A stretch of DNA of 64,000 nucleotides. Origin: Clostridium sp. UBA1056. Its GTDB lineage: Bacteria > Bacillota > Clostridia > Clostridiales > Clostridiaceae. Below, one piece after another: positions 25,700 through 33,875 of this stretch. The notes under the pieces were generated by a model. The model saw only the letters and a list, made by a program, of their open reading frames with translations. It was not told the DNA's origin and ran no database searches. Position 1 is the stretch's first letter; every line of letters starts with the position of its first letter. Both the position numbers and the translations under genes were made by a program. The stretch lies in the NCBI GenBank assembly GCA_002316385.1, contig DCDL01000024.1, positions 1-64,000 on the forward strand, written 5' to 3'.

Positions 25700-27106
25700 G
25701 TGGATGATTTAAAAAATTTAGAAAAGAAATACGAATCAGTTTGGGATAAATATGGAAAGGAAGACCTAAATAAAGCATTTGAGCTATCAGATAGATATAT
25801 AGATTTTATGTCAAAGTGCAAAACTGAAAGAGAATGCGTTAATGAATTCGTAGAATTAGCTGAAAAAGAGGGATATGTAGATATAAACCAATGCATAACT
25901 GAAAGAAAAAAACTTAAAGCTGGAGATAAAGTTTATGCAAATTGTATGGGAAAAACTCTTGCTTTATTCCTAATTGGAACTGAACCTATAGAAAAAGGAT
26001 TTAAAATACTAGGTGCACACGTTGATTCACCAAGACTTGACCTAAAACAAAATCCACTATATGAAGATTCTGATTTAGCAATGCTTAAAACTCATTACTA
26101 TGGTGGAATTAAGAAATATCAATGGGTTACTATACCATTAGCAATTCACGGTGTTGTAATCAAAAAAGATGGAAGCTTAGTAAATATAGTTATAGGTGAA
26201 GATGATAGAGACCCAGTAGTTGGAATATCAGATTTATTAGTTCACTTATCTGCAGATCAAATGACTAAGACTTTAGCTAAAGGAATTGAAGGAGAAAGCT
26301 TAAATGTATGTGTTGGTTCTATACCAGTAGAAGATAAGGAAGCTAAAAATAGAGTTAAACTTAACATACTAAGACTTCTTAATGAAAAATACGGAATTAT
26401 AGAGGAAGACTTTGTATCAGCTGAACTAGAGGTTGTTCCAGCAGGAAGAGCTAGAAGCTATGGTTTAGATAGTTCAATGGTTATGGCATATGGTCATGAT
26501 GATAGAATTTGTGCATATACTTCTTTTGAAGCAATGATGAAAATAAACAGCACAGATAAAACTTGTATAACGCTACTTGTAGATAAAGAGGAGGTTGGAA
26601 GCCAAGGTGCAACTGGAATGCAATCAAGATTCTTCGAAAATACTGTAGCAGAACTTGTAAATCTTGTTGAAGACTACAGTGAACTTAAAGTTAGGAGAGC
26701 TCTTGCAAATTCTAAAATGCTTTCTTCAGATGTAAGTGCTGCTTTCGATCCAAACTATCCATCAGTAAGTGAAAAACAAAATAATGCATTCTTTGGTAAA
26801 GGTGTAGTATTTAATAAATATACTGGAGCAAGAGGTAAAGGTGGCTGTAACGATGCAAACCCTGAATTTATTGCCCAATTAAGAAGAGTAATGGATAAAC
26901 ATAATATTTATTGGCAAACATCAGAACTTGGAAAGGTTGACCAAGGTGGCGGCGGCACTATAGCTTATATTCTTGCTGAGTATGGAATGGAAGTTATAGA
27001 TTCAGGTGTGGCTTTACACAACATGCATGCACCATGGGAAATTGCAAGTAAAGCAGATATATATGAAACTTGCAGAGCTTATGAAGCATTTTTATTAGAT
27101 ATCTAA
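25700..27106 (+). CDS. M18 family aminopeptidase
   Basis: The 468-residue cytoplasmic metallo-aminopeptidase has the M18 dinuclear-zinc signature: the ligand His in LGAHVDSPRLDLK (about 103-115), the catalytic pair in LVDKEEVGSQGATG (about 292-305), an Asp ligand in YGHDDRICAY and the C-terminal His in GVALHNMHAPWE. It matches the clostridial 'aminopeptidase 1' form. The start is GTG 25700 after GGGAGGG. A terminator follows, so it is monocistronic. Confidence 0.94.
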   Translation: MDDLKNLEKKYESVWDKYGKEDLNKAFELSDRYIDFMSKCKTERECVNEFVELAEKEGYVDINQCITERKKLKAGDKVYANCMGKTLALFLIGTEPIEKGFKILGAHVDSPRLDLKQNPLYEDSDLAMLKTHYYGGIKKYQWVTIPLAIHGVVIKKDGSLVNIVIGEDDRDPVVGISDLLVHLSADQMTKTLAKGIEGESLNVCVGSIPVEDKEAKNRVKLNILRLLNEKYGIIEEDFVSAELEVVPAGRARSYGLDSSMVMAYGHDDRICAYTSFEAMMKINSTDKTCITLLVDKEEVGSQGATGMQSRFFENTVAELVNLVEDYSELKVRRALANSKMLSSDVSAAFDPNYPSVSEKQNNAFFGKGVVFNKYTGARGKGGCNDANPEFIAQLRRVMDKHNIYWQTSELGKVDQGGGGTIAYILAEYGMEVIDSGVALHNMHAPWEIASKADIYETCRAYEAFLLDI

Positions 27107-27128
27107 TTTAAGTTACTATATTAAACAT

Positions 27129-27166
27129 AAAAGGTGGAAGACTAATTCTTCTACCTTTTTGTTTTT
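27129..27166 (+). terminator. Rho-independent terminator
   Basis: Arms about 27130-27141 and 27147-27158, then TTGTTTTT. It ends the aminopeptidase transcript. Confidence 0.88.
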
Positions 27167-27179
27167 ATACTATTATTAG

Positions 27180-27647
27180 TTATTCCTCTGTGAAATATTT
27201 GCATATGCCATATAAATTATAGGATGTAGGTACTTCAGTTATATTTACATAATCCACTTCATATTTACCATCCCAGCTATATATAGATATATATTTCTCG
27301 TTAAATATATTGATAGCATATTTTTTATCTACAAATTCAATATATACTTTGTATTTATATGATTCAGGTAAATCAGAAGGTTTTTCAATAAAGTAACTTT
27401 CATCTAAGGTATTTAAAAAGCTAATTATATCTTTAGATTCTGTCTCAGGAAAATCAAATTCTTTAAAAAATTCTCTATAAAAAACAGAGATGCGTGTTGG
27501 CTCAGTTTTGTTAATATTACTTATAAGTTCTTGACTATAGTAGTTAATTTGTGATTTTTCTTTATTCAATGATAGCTTTATATTTGTACAACCAGTACTA
27601 ATTATTAGTATTATAGTTATAATTAAAATTAGTAGTTTATTTTTCAA
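27180..27647 (-). CDS. Putative lipoprotein of unknown function
   Basis: The 155-residue product begins with a lipoprotein signal: a charged MKNK, a hydrophobic stretch LLILIITIILII and lipobox STGC with Cys20 as the lipidation site. The mature part is a charged alpha/beta domain with no recognised motif; it may belong to the clostridial DUF4883-type lipoproteins, which I cannot confirm. It is anchored on the outer face of the membrane. Confidence 0.72.
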   Translation of the reverse strand: MKNKLLILIITIILIISTGCTNIKLSLNKEKSQINYYSQELISNINKTEPTRISVFYREFFKEFDFPETESKDIISFLNTLDESYFIEKPSDLPESYKYKVYIEFVDKKYAINIFNEKYISIYSWDGKYEVDYVNITEVPTSYNLYGICKYFTEE

Positions 27648-27870
27648 AATATCAACCCCTCTATTCCTTATAAATTATGAAAATTAAAGTGATTTTATTA
27701 CTATTTATAATGAAAAACTATATATTATATGTAACTAAAAATAGTATGTTAATTTAAGATGTAAGTAGTAATCCATAAGTATATATTATTTATGAAATTA
27801 TATATTATTTATGATGGTAAAAACATAAAGAAATGATAAAATAAATAGTATAAAGGAAGGAGTCTTATTT

Positions 27871-28080
27871 ATGTTAATTATAGATAGGTTTGAAGAAGAA
27901 TATGCTGTATGTGAAAATGAGTATAAGAAAATGATTAATATACATATTTCAGAATTACCTCAAGGTGTAAAAGAGGGGGATTGTATAGAATTAATAAATG
28001 GAAAGTATATTATTAATCATAAAGAAACGAAAAGACTTAGAAAGGAAATTGAAAAACTTACAGAAAATTTATGGAAATAG
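27871..28080 (+). CDS. DUF3006 family protein
   Basis: The 69-residue product matches DUF3006: IDRFEEEYAVCE at the start, then ISELPQGVKEGDCIE (L-P-x-G-V-x-E-G-D). It ends with a charged helix. The family is common in Firmicutes and has no assigned function, often standing alone as here. AAGGAAGGAG precedes the ATG and a short terminator follows. Confidence 0.85.
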   Translation: MLIIDRFEEEYAVCENEYKKMINIHISELPQGVKEGDCIELINGKYIINHKETKRLRKEIEKLTENLWK

Positions 28081-28097
28081 CAATATTATAAGCTGGA

Positions 28098-28124
28098 AGA
28101 TATGTATATGCATATCTTTTTTTT
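28098..28124 (+). terminator. Rho-independent terminator
   Basis: AGATATG (28098-28104) pairs with CATATCT (28111-28117), then a run of T. Confidence 0.75.
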
Positions 28125-28351
28125 ATATGTATCTTTATTTAATGATAACTAATAACCTATATAATAGTAATAAGTAATAGGTATTATATGAATAAATTAA
28201 AATTGAGTTAATATTAAGTTAAGAAAAAGTTAAATATAAAGAATTTTCTGTAATATGCATAGAGATATGGTTTTATATATGTTATAATTAAATAGAAATG
28301 ATTATCAATTGATTTAAAGCTTTAACATCAATAATGTAAGGAGGAAATCTA

Positions 28352-29860
28352 TTGAATAAAAATTTAGCATTAAAAATCAAGGAGTCTTTAGTAGCTGTAG
28401 TTCCAATTACAATCATTGTGCTACTGCTACACTTTACAATCTCACCCATGCCCCTTGGAACCTTAGCACTATTCTTAATAGGAGCTGTATTACTCATATT
28501 TGGAATGGGAATGTTTACATTAGGAGCTGACATGGCAATGATGCCCATGGGAGAAAAAATAGGAAGTCATATTACTAAATCTAGAAAAATTAGCATTTTA
28601 GTAATAATAACTTTTTTAATGGGAATCATGATTACAGTTGCAGAGCCTGATCTACAGGTATTAGCAAAACAGGTTCCTGCAGTGCCAGATATGGTTCTAG
28701 TTGCAGCAGTTGCACTAGGAGTAGGGTTTTTTCTAGTAGTATCACTACTTCGTATAGTTTTTCAAGTTAAGTTGTCTTATTTGTTAATTGTATTTTATTT
28801 AGTCGTTTTTGGTTTAGCAGCTTTCACATCAAAAGATTTTATTGCAGTAGCATTTGATTCAGGTGGAGTTACTACAGGTCCCATAACAGTTCCTTTTATA
28901 ATTGCCTTAGGAATTGGTGTAGCTAAGGTTAGAGGGGATAAAAGTTCATTAGATGATAGCTTTGGTCTAGTTGCATTAAGCTCTATAGGTCCAATTTTAG
29001 CCGTGCTAATTCTAGGTATGTTTTATGATTCATCTTCTGGTAGTCATATGAAAATAAACCCAGCAGAGGTTCATAGTATAAAAGAACTTATAGGATTATT
29101 TATTAAGGGTTTCCCAGTCTATGCAAAGGAAGTAGCTATTGCCCTTTTGCCTATTATAATTTTCTTTCTCATATTTCAATTCTTTTCATTTAAATTGTCC
29201 AGACATCAAATAAGAAAAATATCTATAGGAATGTTGCTAACATACTTAGGACTTGTATTTTTCTTAACTGGTGTAAATGTTGGATTTATGCCAGCTGGAA
29301 ATTATTTAGGTAAGAAGATAGCATCTCTTTCTTATCATTGGATACTTGTGCCTTTAGGAATGGTTATAGGATTTTTTATTGTTACAGCAGAACCAGCCGT
29401 TCATGTACTAAATAAGCAAGTAGAAGAAATTACAGGTGGAACAATTTCTCAAAAATCTATGTTAGGTAGCTTAGCTATTGGAATGTCTATATCAGTAGGT
29501 TTAGCAATGATTAGAGTTATTACAGGTATAAGTATATGGTATTTCTTAATTGTTGGATATATAATTGCATTATCACTGACATTTTTTGTGCCTAAGATAT
29601 TTACGGCTATTGCATTTGATTCAGGAGGGGTTGCATCAGGACCTATGACAGCGACGTTTTTACTTCCTTTTGCTATGGGAGCCTGTGAAGCCATAGGTGG
29701 GAATATTCTTACAGACGCCTTTGGAATTGTTGCGATGGTTGCTATGACGCCTCTTGTTACTATACAAATACTAGGACTTATATATAGTATAAGGACTAAG
29801 AAAAGAAATTCTTCTAAGAATATGTCAGTAGATGAGGATAATGACATAATTGATTTTTAA
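28352..29860 (+). CDS. DUF1538 membrane protein
   Basis: The start is TTG 28352 after AAGGAGG. The 502-residue protein has about twelve helices in two homologous halves. Each half carries the same signature, AVAFDSGGVTTGPITVPF (about 167-184) and AIAFDSGGVASGPMTATF (about 416-433), with VTVAEPDLQVL and VTAEPAVHVL also repeated. This is the two-copy DUF1538 architecture, presumed to be a transporter or channel. Two PII-like genes follow at 15-base spacings, implying that they gate it. Confidence 0.9.
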   Translation: MNKNLALKIKESLVAVVPITIIVLLLHFTISPMPLGTLALFLIGAVLLIFGMGMFTLGADMAMMPMGEKIGSHITKSRKISILVIITFLMGIMITVAEPDLQVLAKQVPAVPDMVLVAAVALGVGFFLVVSLLRIVFQVKLSYLLIVFYLVVFGLAAFTSKDFIAVAFDSGGVTTGPITVPFIIALGIGVAKVRGDKSSLDDSFGLVALSSIGPILAVLILGMFYDSSSGSHMKINPAEVHSIKELIGLFIKGFPVYAKEVAIALLPIIIFFLIFQFFSFKLSRHQIRKISIGMLLTYLGLVFFLTGVNVGFMPAGNYLGKKIASLSYHWILVPLGMVIGFFIVTAEPAVHVLNKQVEEITGGTISQKSMLGSLAIGMSISVGLAMIRVITGISIWYFLIVGYIIALSLTFFVPKIFTAIAFDSGGVASGPMTATFLLPFAMGACEAIGGNILTDAFGIVAMVAMTPLVTIQILGLIYSIRTKKRNSSKNMSVDEDNDIIDF

Positions 29861-29875
29861 AAGGAGGAAGCATGT

Positions 29876-30229
29876 ATGACAGATAAACTATCCATTTGTG
29901 ATGGGATAAAGCTAATGGTTACTATTATTGATCGTGGAAAAGGTGAAAAGGTTACAGATATATGCAAGGAAAATAATATTAGTTTTCATTTGATTTGTTT
30001 AGGCAAGGGAACAGCTAATTCTGAAATATTAGAATATCTTGGAATAGGGGATACGGAGAAAGATATAGTGATGAGTTCGGTCCCAGAAGACAGGGCTACT
30101 TCTATTGTAAGAGAGTTATCGAAGAAATTACAGCTTGATAAGCCTGGAAATGGAATTGTATTTACAATACCTATAAGTAGTGTGGCTGGAGTGGTTACGC
30201 TTCAATTATTAACTGGATTAATGAATTAG
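29876..30229 (+). CDS. PII-like (GlnB-family) regulatory protein
   Basis: The 117-residue product fits the PII ferredoxin-like fold. It has KLMVTIIDRGKGEKVTDI at the start, then LGKGTANSEILEYLGIGDTEKDI (shown in part), like the G-x-G-T-A...L-G-x-G-x-x-E-K region of PII relatives, and IVFTIPISSVAG at the end. The uridylylation T-loop tyrosine of classical GlnB is not evident. It sits 15 bases after the DUF1538 gene (AAGGAGG) and 14 before a second PII-like gene. Confidence 0.75.
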   Translation: MTDKLSICDGIKLMVTIIDRGKGEKVTDICKENNISFHLICLGKGTANSEILEYLGIGDTEKDIVMSSVPEDRATSIVRELSKKLQLDKPGNGIVFTIPISSVAGVVTLQLLTGLMN

Positions 30230-30243
30230 GAGGATGCAGTCAA

Positions 30244-30561
30244 ATGGAAAATGAAAGAAAGTTTGATTTAATTATAACAATAGTGAATAATGGTTTTGGA
30301 AACCAGACCATAGAAGCGGCAAAACTAGTAGGCGCAACTGGAGGAACTATACTTAATGGTCGTGGATTAGGAGTGAATGAGGCTAAGAAATTTTTTGGAA
30401 TATGTTTGCAGTCAGAAAAAGAAGTGGTACTTATTTTAACTAGACATAACTGTAAAACTGAAATAATGAAAGCAATAGGAAAGGAAGTTGGAATTAAAAC
30501 TCCAGGAGAAGGCATATGTTTTTCACTTCCTGTAGATGAAGTAGCAGGTTTATCTATATAA
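30244..30561 (+). CDS. PII-like regulatory protein, second copy
   Basis: The 105-residue product also looks PII-like: FDLIITIVNNGFGNQTIEAA, then VGATGGTILNGRGLG (the G-G-T-x-x-x-G-R-G element) and ICFSLPVDEVAGLS at the end. It is only distantly similar to its neighbour, so the pair is more likely to form a heteromer or two sensors than a recent copy. AGGAGG precedes it. A terminator closes this three-gene operon. Confidence 0.78.
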   Translation: MENERKFDLIITIVNNGFGNQTIEAAKLVGATGGTILNGRGLGVNEAKKFFGICLQSEKEVVLILTRHNCKTEIMKAIGKEVGIKTPGEGICFSLPVDEVAGLSI

Positions 30562-30603
30562 TTTGCTTACTGTAAAAGGTAAATTAAAATTCAATATAAG
30601 TAC

Positions 30604-30646
30604 AAAATAAGGTGAATTATTCAATAATTCATCTTATTTTTATTCT
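30604..30646 (+). terminator. Rho-independent terminator
   Basis: Arms 30604-30621 and 30623-30640 pair throughout with one G-T wobble, followed by TATTCTATTT. It ends the DUF1538-PII operon. Confidence 0.8.
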
Positions 30647-30712
30647 ATTTATTTTATTATAGTAGTTAAAAATTTAGGTGAATTAATAAAACATGTTCAA
30701 TATTTGGTGTAA

Positions 30713-30741
30713 TTGACAATTATTGAGTTAAGATATACAAT
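30713..30741 (+). promoter_or_regulatory. Sigma-A promoter for the hydrogenase-like sensor operon
   Basis: TTGACA (30713-30718), a 17-base spacer and TACAAT (30736-30741): a near-consensus vegetative promoter 73 bases before the ATG. Confidence 0.75.
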
Positions 30742-30813
30742 TATAATTGTTAAAAGTTTATCAAAATTTTTGAGTAGCTTATAATTCATATTATAATAGG
30801 AGATGGGTTTTTA

Positions 30814-32508
30814 ATGAGTATACTTAAATTTAAAAAAGCTAATTGTAAAAATTGTTATAAATGTATTAGAAATTGTCCTGTTAAGGCTATTGAGGTAAAG
30901 AATAGTCAAGCTCAGATTATTGAAAGAGATTGTATTCTATGTGGTAACTGTATGGTTGTTTGTCCTCAAAACGCTAAAGAGGTTCGTAATGATGTTTTAA
31001 CTATAAAAAATTTGATCAGAGAAGGAAAGACTGTTATCGCTAGTGTAGCTCCTTCATTTATTTCAAATTATGATGTTGATAAATTTTCAGAATTTGCTGA
31101 TATGTTAAGAAAGCTGGGATTTAGTGACGTGTTTGAAACGGCAGAAGGGGCATATATAGTTAAAAGTGAATATGAAAAGTTAATTGAAAGTCATTGGAGA
31201 GAGATAATTATATCTTCATGTTGTCCTACAGTTGTTAAATTAATTCAAAAGTATTATCCAGAAGCATTAAAATACTTAGCACCTGTACTTTCACCTATTC
31301 AGGCCCATAGTATATTACTAAAAAATAATATAAAAGATGCCATTGTTGTATTCATTGGTCCTTGCATATCTAAAAAAGAAGAATGCGAAAAATGTGAAGA
31401 GTTCAACGATATAACAATTACCTTTGAAGAGTTAGACCTTTGGATAAAAGATGAAGGACTAAAATTTGAAGATGATAAGAATTTAGATGGTAACACATAT
31501 ATTTCAAGATTTTTTCCCATTAGTGGAGGAATTTTAAATACCATGAATAAGAAATCTGATTATAGTTATATTGCTATTGATGGTATTGATAATTGCATAG
31601 AAGTATTAAAAGAGATAATTAACGATAAGCTAAGTAATTGTTTTATTGAAATGAGTGCATGTAATGGCAGTTGCGTAAATGGACCAGCATCATCCATTAA
31701 TAAATCTTCATTAATATCTTCAATAAATAAAGTAGAAAATATAGCATTAGACAAAAATACGCCTACTGATTTTAATTTTAAATATGATATTGATACAAGT
31801 AGAACAATTAAAGATGAGCAAGTGGTTTTACAACCACCTAATGATAAGGAAATAACCAGTATACTAAAAAAGATGGGTAAAAGCAGTATTGAAGATGAAT
31901 TAAATTGTGGAACTTGCGGATATTCAACTTGTAGAGAGAAAGCAATAGCAGTAATTTTAGGGAAGGCAGAAATAAGTATGTGTTTACCTTATATGAAGGA
32001 AAAAGCAGAATCTTTTTCAGATAAAATTATAAGTGTTACACCTAATGCCATTATTACGGTAGATGTTAATTTAATAGTTCAACAAATAAATAAGTCAGCC
32101 TGTAAAATATTTCAAATTGAAGACTCTAAAGATATTATCGGATTTCCCATATCTAGAATTATGGATGACTTTGATTTTATAAATGCCATAAGTACAGAAG
32201 AGAATATTGTCAATGAAAATGCTTACTTAGCTGAATATGATAAATTTGTTAAACAGAATTTTATATATGACAAAAATAATGGAATTGTCATTTGCATTAT
32301 GAAAGATATAACTAAGTTAAAATTAAAAAGAGAAAAGCTAATTAATGAAAAGAATCGTAGAGCTGATATAACTGATAATATTATTGAAAAACATATGTGT
32401 ATTGCACATGAGATTGCATCATTACTTGGAGAGACGGCAGCAGAAACTAAAATAGTTCTTACAGATCTTAAAGAAGCAATACTTATGGAGGAAGAGGATT
32501 ATGACTAA
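30814..32508 (+). CDS. [FeFe]-hydrogenase-like sensor with ferredoxin, Fe-S and PAS domains
   Basis: The 564-residue protein has, in order: two [4Fe-4S] ferredoxin clusters (CKNCYKCIRNC at 11-21, CILCGNCMVVC at 40-50); a hydrogenase large-subunit-like domain with all four H-cluster-type cysteine sites (SSCCP 134-138, GPC 182-184, ACNGSC 282-287); a 4Fe-4S motif with Cys365, 368, 373 and 390; and a PAS domain (about 405-510). This is the layout of putative sensory hydrogenases of the HydS/HsfB type, proposed to report H2 or redox state rather than make H2. It overlaps the phosphatase gene by eight bases. Confidence 0.85.
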   Translation: MSILKFKKANCKNCYKCIRNCPVKAIEVKNSQAQIIERDCILCGNCMVVCPQNAKEVRNDVLTIKNLIREGKTVIASVAPSFISNYDVDKFSEFADMLRKLGFSDVFETAEGAYIVKSEYEKLIESHWREIIISSCCPTVVKLIQKYYPEALKYLAPVLSPIQAHSILLKNNIKDAIVVFIGPCISKKEECEKCEEFNDITITFEELDLWIKDEGLKFEDDKNLDGNTYISRFFPISGGILNTMNKKSDYSYIAIDGIDNCIEVLKEIINDKLSNCFIEMSACNGSCVNGPASSINKSSLISSINKVENIALDKNTPTDFNFKYDIDTSRTIKDEQVVLQPPNDKEITSILKKMGKSSIEDELNCGTCGYSTCREKAIAVILGKAEISMCLPYMKEKAESFSDKIISVTPNAIITVDVNLIVQQINKSACKIFQIEDSKDIIGFPISRIMDDFDFINAISTEENIVNENAYLAEYDKFVKQNFIYDKNNGIVICIMKDITKLKLKREKLINEKNRRADITDNIIEKHMCIAHEIASLLGETAAETKIVLTDLKEAILMEEEDYD

Positions 32509-33670
32509 TGTATTTTTAGAGAGTGGTTTTGTAAGCTTTAATAAACATGGCGAATCTATTTCTGGAGATTTTTATACTACAGTCAAAAGAAAAGATAAAA
32601 CCACATTTGTATTATCTGATGGTTTAGGAAGTGGTATTAAAGCTAACATATTAGCGACATTGACAGCAAAAATATTAAGTACCATGATGTCTAGTAATAT
32701 GTCTATAGAAGAAAGTGTGTATACAATGGCTAGAACTTTGCCTGTTTGTAAGGTTAGAAACATGGCATATTCTACTTTTACCATACTACAAATTAATCAT
32801 CGAGGTGATGCTTATTTAGCACAGTTTGATAATCCATCAGCAATATTAATAAGAGAGGGCAGAAATATAGATTATAGTTCAAACTGTAAAATTATTCATC
32901 AAAAGGAGATACATGAGAGTAGTCTTAGACTTAGTATAGGCGATATGATTATAATAGTAACTGATGGAGTTACTAGTGCTGGTCTTGGAAGAACTACAAA
33001 AAATGGTTGGAAAAGAGAAAGTATTATTGAATATGTTCAGAGATGGCACACTTCAGATATGTCACCACAAAGGATGGCAGCAACTATAGCAAATGCATCA
33101 ATGGACTTATATGTGAATTCTCCAGATGATGATATAACTGTTGCTGTATTTAAAATTTGTGAGAGGAAGGTAGTTAACATTATTGTAGGACCACCAGAGC
33201 ATAAAGAAGATGATAGAAAGACGTTAAAACTATTTTTTTCAAAGAAAGGTAAAAAAATAGTTTGTGGTGGTACTACAGCTCAGATAGTAAGTAGGTACTT
33301 AAACAAACCTATAATAATAAATAATAATACAGGTAATGAGGATATACCTTCAACAGCATGTATTGAAGGTATAGATTTAGTTACAGAAGGGGTTCTAACT
33401 TTGGAAAAGGTTCTATGTATTGCAAGGCAATATACTATTAATTCAAATATTTCCTTAGATTTAAGAAATAAAATAGATGGAGCATCCATGATTTCTAAAA
33501 TGTTATTTGAAGAAGCAACGGATATAAATTTTTTTATAGGTAAGGCAATAAATCCTTCACATAATGAGTTAAATAGTGATGTTAGCTATACTATAAAGTT
33601 AGGAATTATTAGAGAGTTGGAAAAAATACTAAATGATATGGGTAAAAATGTTAAAATGAGTCTTTGTTGA
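32501..33670 (+). CDS. SpoIIE-family PP2C-type protein phosphatase
   Basis: The 389-residue product has the SpoIIE/PP2C metal-binding aspartates: SGDFYTTVKR (near 21-30), VLSDGLGSG (near 38-46), VTDGVTSAG (near 151-159) and PDDDITVAVF (near 210-219). A C-terminal region of about 165 residues (225-389) has no recognised motif but is often present in phosphatases next to sensory hydrogenases. The eight-base overlap with the sensor gene implies tight coupling. It likely dephosphorylates a regulator protein on Ser/Thr. Confidence 0.88.
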   Translation: MTNVFLESGFVSFNKHGESISGDFYTTVKRKDKTTFVLSDGLGSGIKANILATLTAKILSTMMSSNMSIEESVYTMARTLPVCKVRNMAYSTFTILQINHRGDAYLAQFDNPSAILIREGRNIDYSSNCKIIHQKEIHESSLRLSIGDMIIIVTDGVTSAGLGRTTKNGWKRESIIEYVQRWHTSDMSPQRMAATIANASMDLYVNSPDDDITVAVFKICERKVVNIIVGPPEHKEDDRKTLKLFFSKKGKKIVCGGTTAQIVSRYLNKPIIINNNTGNEDIPSTACIEGIDLVTEGVLTLEKVLCIARQYTINSNISLDLRNKIDGASMISKMLFEEATDINFFIGKAINPSHNELNSDVSYTIKLGIIRELEKILNDMGKNVKMSLC

Positions 33671-33875
33671 ATAAAAAGTTCAGAATATACTTCTATCTAT
33701 TAATTACTTAAAAATATATTATATAGATTATTGATTTTAACAAAAATTCTATTTAAGTATTTATATAAATATAATAAATGATATAATAAAATTGCATCAT
33801 TTGTGTAAAATATAGTATTATTAGGTCAATAAATGAATTTAAATAATATATTTGAAAAAGAGGAGAAGTGTACAT

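Noticed and set aside
30713..30813. Rex-type operator before the hydrogenase-like sensor gene
   Set aside because: Only a partial AATTGTTAAAA half-site; no TTGTTAA...TTAACAA palindrome.
30814..32508. Calling this gene an H2-producing hydrogenase
   Set aside because: It keeps the cysteines but is short, carries PAS and extra Fe-S domains and pairs with a phosphatase, which fits a sensor; its activity cannot be read from sequence.
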